Below, piece after piece: positions 4,503 through 5,234 of a stretch of 5,234 nucleotides of DNA (the stretch's first letter is position 1; each line of letters begins with the position of its first letter). The position numbers and the translations under genes were made by a program. The notes beneath the pieces were generated by a model that ran no database searches, had not been told where the DNA came from, and was given only the letters and a program-made list of their open reading frames with translations. The DNA comes from an uncultured Leptotrichiaceae bacterium (lineage in GTDB: Bacteria; Fusobacteriota; Fusobacteriia; Fusobacteriales; Leptotrichiaceae): assembly GCA_938037005.1 (NCBI GenBank), contig CALHVR010000027.1, positions 1-5,234 on the forward strand, written 5' to 3'.

Positions 4503-5234
4503 ATGACTGAATTTTTAAAAGAATATGATGTTATTGTAATTGGAGGAGGGCATGCAGGCATAGAAGCAGCTCATGCTTCAAGTAGAAAAGGTGTAAAAAC
4601 TTTAATGATTACAATTAATTTGGATACTATTGGTTTTATGCCATGTAACCCAAGTGTAGGAGGACCGGCAAAAGGTATTGTTGTACGTGAAGTAGATGCA
4701 CTTGGTGGACTTATGGGACGTGTAGCAGATAAAACTAATATTCAAAGTAAAATGTTAAATACTGCAAAAGGTCCAGCAGTTCGTGCATTAAGAATGCAAT
4801 CTGATAAGGTAGAATATCAACTAGAGATGAAGAGAATCTTAGAAGATACTCCAAACTTAGATATTGAGCAAGCGATGGTACGTGAACTTATTATTGAAGA
4901 TAATAAAGTGGTTGGTTTAAGAACGATGCTGGGTACAGCTTATAAAGCTAAAGCAATTATTATTACTACAGGAACATACTTGAGGGGAGAAATAGTAATA
5001 GGTGATATCAAATATTCTTCAGGTCCTAATCATCAAATGCCGTCTATTGATCTTGCGAAACAATTAGAAGAATTAGGTTTTGATTTAGTAAGATTTAAAA
5101 CAGGAACACCACCTAGGGTAAATGCTGATAGTGTAGATTTTACGAAAACTTCTATTCAACCAGGCGATGAAGAAAATCATGCATTTAGTTATGAAACTAC
5201 AGAATTTGTAAAAGATCAAGTTCCTTGTTGGTTA
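4503..5234 (+). CDS. mnmG: Second MnmG (GidA), Bacilli-type, 3' end beyond the window
   Basis: The frame is open for 244 codons to the edge, with no stop, so only the N-terminal two fifths of a roughly 630-residue protein is visible. It carries the FAD motif GGGHAG (14-19), the catalytic cysteine in MPCNPSVGGPAKG (Cys48), NTAKGPAVRALRMQSDK, TTGTYLRGEI, YSSGPNHQMPSIDLAKQLEELGFDLVRFKTGTPPR and QVPCWL at the edge. It is an MnmG and not the shorter folate enzyme TrmFO, whose motifs differ. The wording VVREVDALGG, YLRG, YSSGPN and DQVPCWL resembles Bacillus, Streptococcus and Gemella MnmG, while the copy at 75 has SHLAKEVDAIGG, GGRMGEL and QLSCYL. Four of its 11 arginine codons are CGT, against one in all four upstream genes. 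These points suggest transfer from a Bacilli donor, or a join of two genomes in assembly. The second catalytic cysteine and the C-terminal tRNA-binding region lie outside the window, so intactness is unknown. Confidence 0.93.
   Translation, partial: MTEFLKEYDVIVIGGGHAGIEAAHASSRKGVKTLMITINLDTIGFMPCNPSVGGPAKGIVVREVDALGGLMGRVADKTNIQSKMLNTAKGPAVRALRMQSDKVEYQLEMKRILEDTPNLDIEQAMVRELIIEDNKVVGLRTMLGTAYKAKAIIITTGTYLRGEIVIGDIKYSSGPNHQMPSIDLAKQLEELGFDLVRFKTGTPPRVNADSVDFTKTSIQPGDEENHAFSYETTEFVKDQVPCWL

Noticed and set aside
4503..5234. The second mnmG as TrmFO or as a pseudogene remnant
   Set aside because: The CNPSVGGPAKG and KTGTPPR motifs and general layout are those of MnmG, and the frame is unbroken over all 244 visible codons.

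Overview
The window is low in G+C and densely coded on the + strand, with four complete housekeeping genes and the 5' part of a fifth: mnmG (tRNA wobble-uridine modification), smpB (trans-translation), adk (adenylate kinase), map (methionine aminopeptidase) and a second, diverged mnmG that runs off the right edge. Codon choice in the first four genes is strongly A/T-ending, with AGA for nearly every arginine. The protein sequences look like Fusobacteriota, most probably a Leptotrichia-type oral or vaginal bacterium. That placement is inferred from remembered family resemblance and was not tested.

Layout. Positions 75-1964 hold mnmG, closely followed by smpB (1986-2438), so these two probably share a transcript. 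A 279-base gap (2439-2717) follows. It contains a phased array of DnaA-box-like sequences, including two exact copies of TGTGGATAA, then a stretch of about 12% G+C, then a putative promoter and a structured leader for adk (2718-3347). The map gene (3419-4192) follows adk as in the classical spc ribosomal operon, but secY is not upstream and infA is not downstream. A 310-base gap (4193-4502) carries a near-consensus promoter, two hairpins of terminator type and a probable promoter and strong ribosome binding site for the second mnmG (4503 to the edge).

The genes act in translation quality and protein maturation: MnmG modifies tRNA wobble positions, SmpB delivers tmRNA to stalled ribosomes, and MAP trims the initiator methionine. 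Adk balances adenine nucleotides. No tRNA, rRNA, CRISPR array, transposase or phage gene was seen.

Points most worth a second look: (1) the second mnmG is of Bacilli type with different arginine codon use, which implies horizontal transfer or an assembly join; (2) the DnaA-box array beside an A+T-rich tract could be a replication origin or a DnaA-controlled site; (3) the Shine-Dalgarno of adk lies 41 nt from its ATG, but a predicted hairpin exactly between them would restore normal spacing; (4) a promoter-hairpin-terminator unit after map could encode a short RNA. No wholly new multi-gene system is visible.
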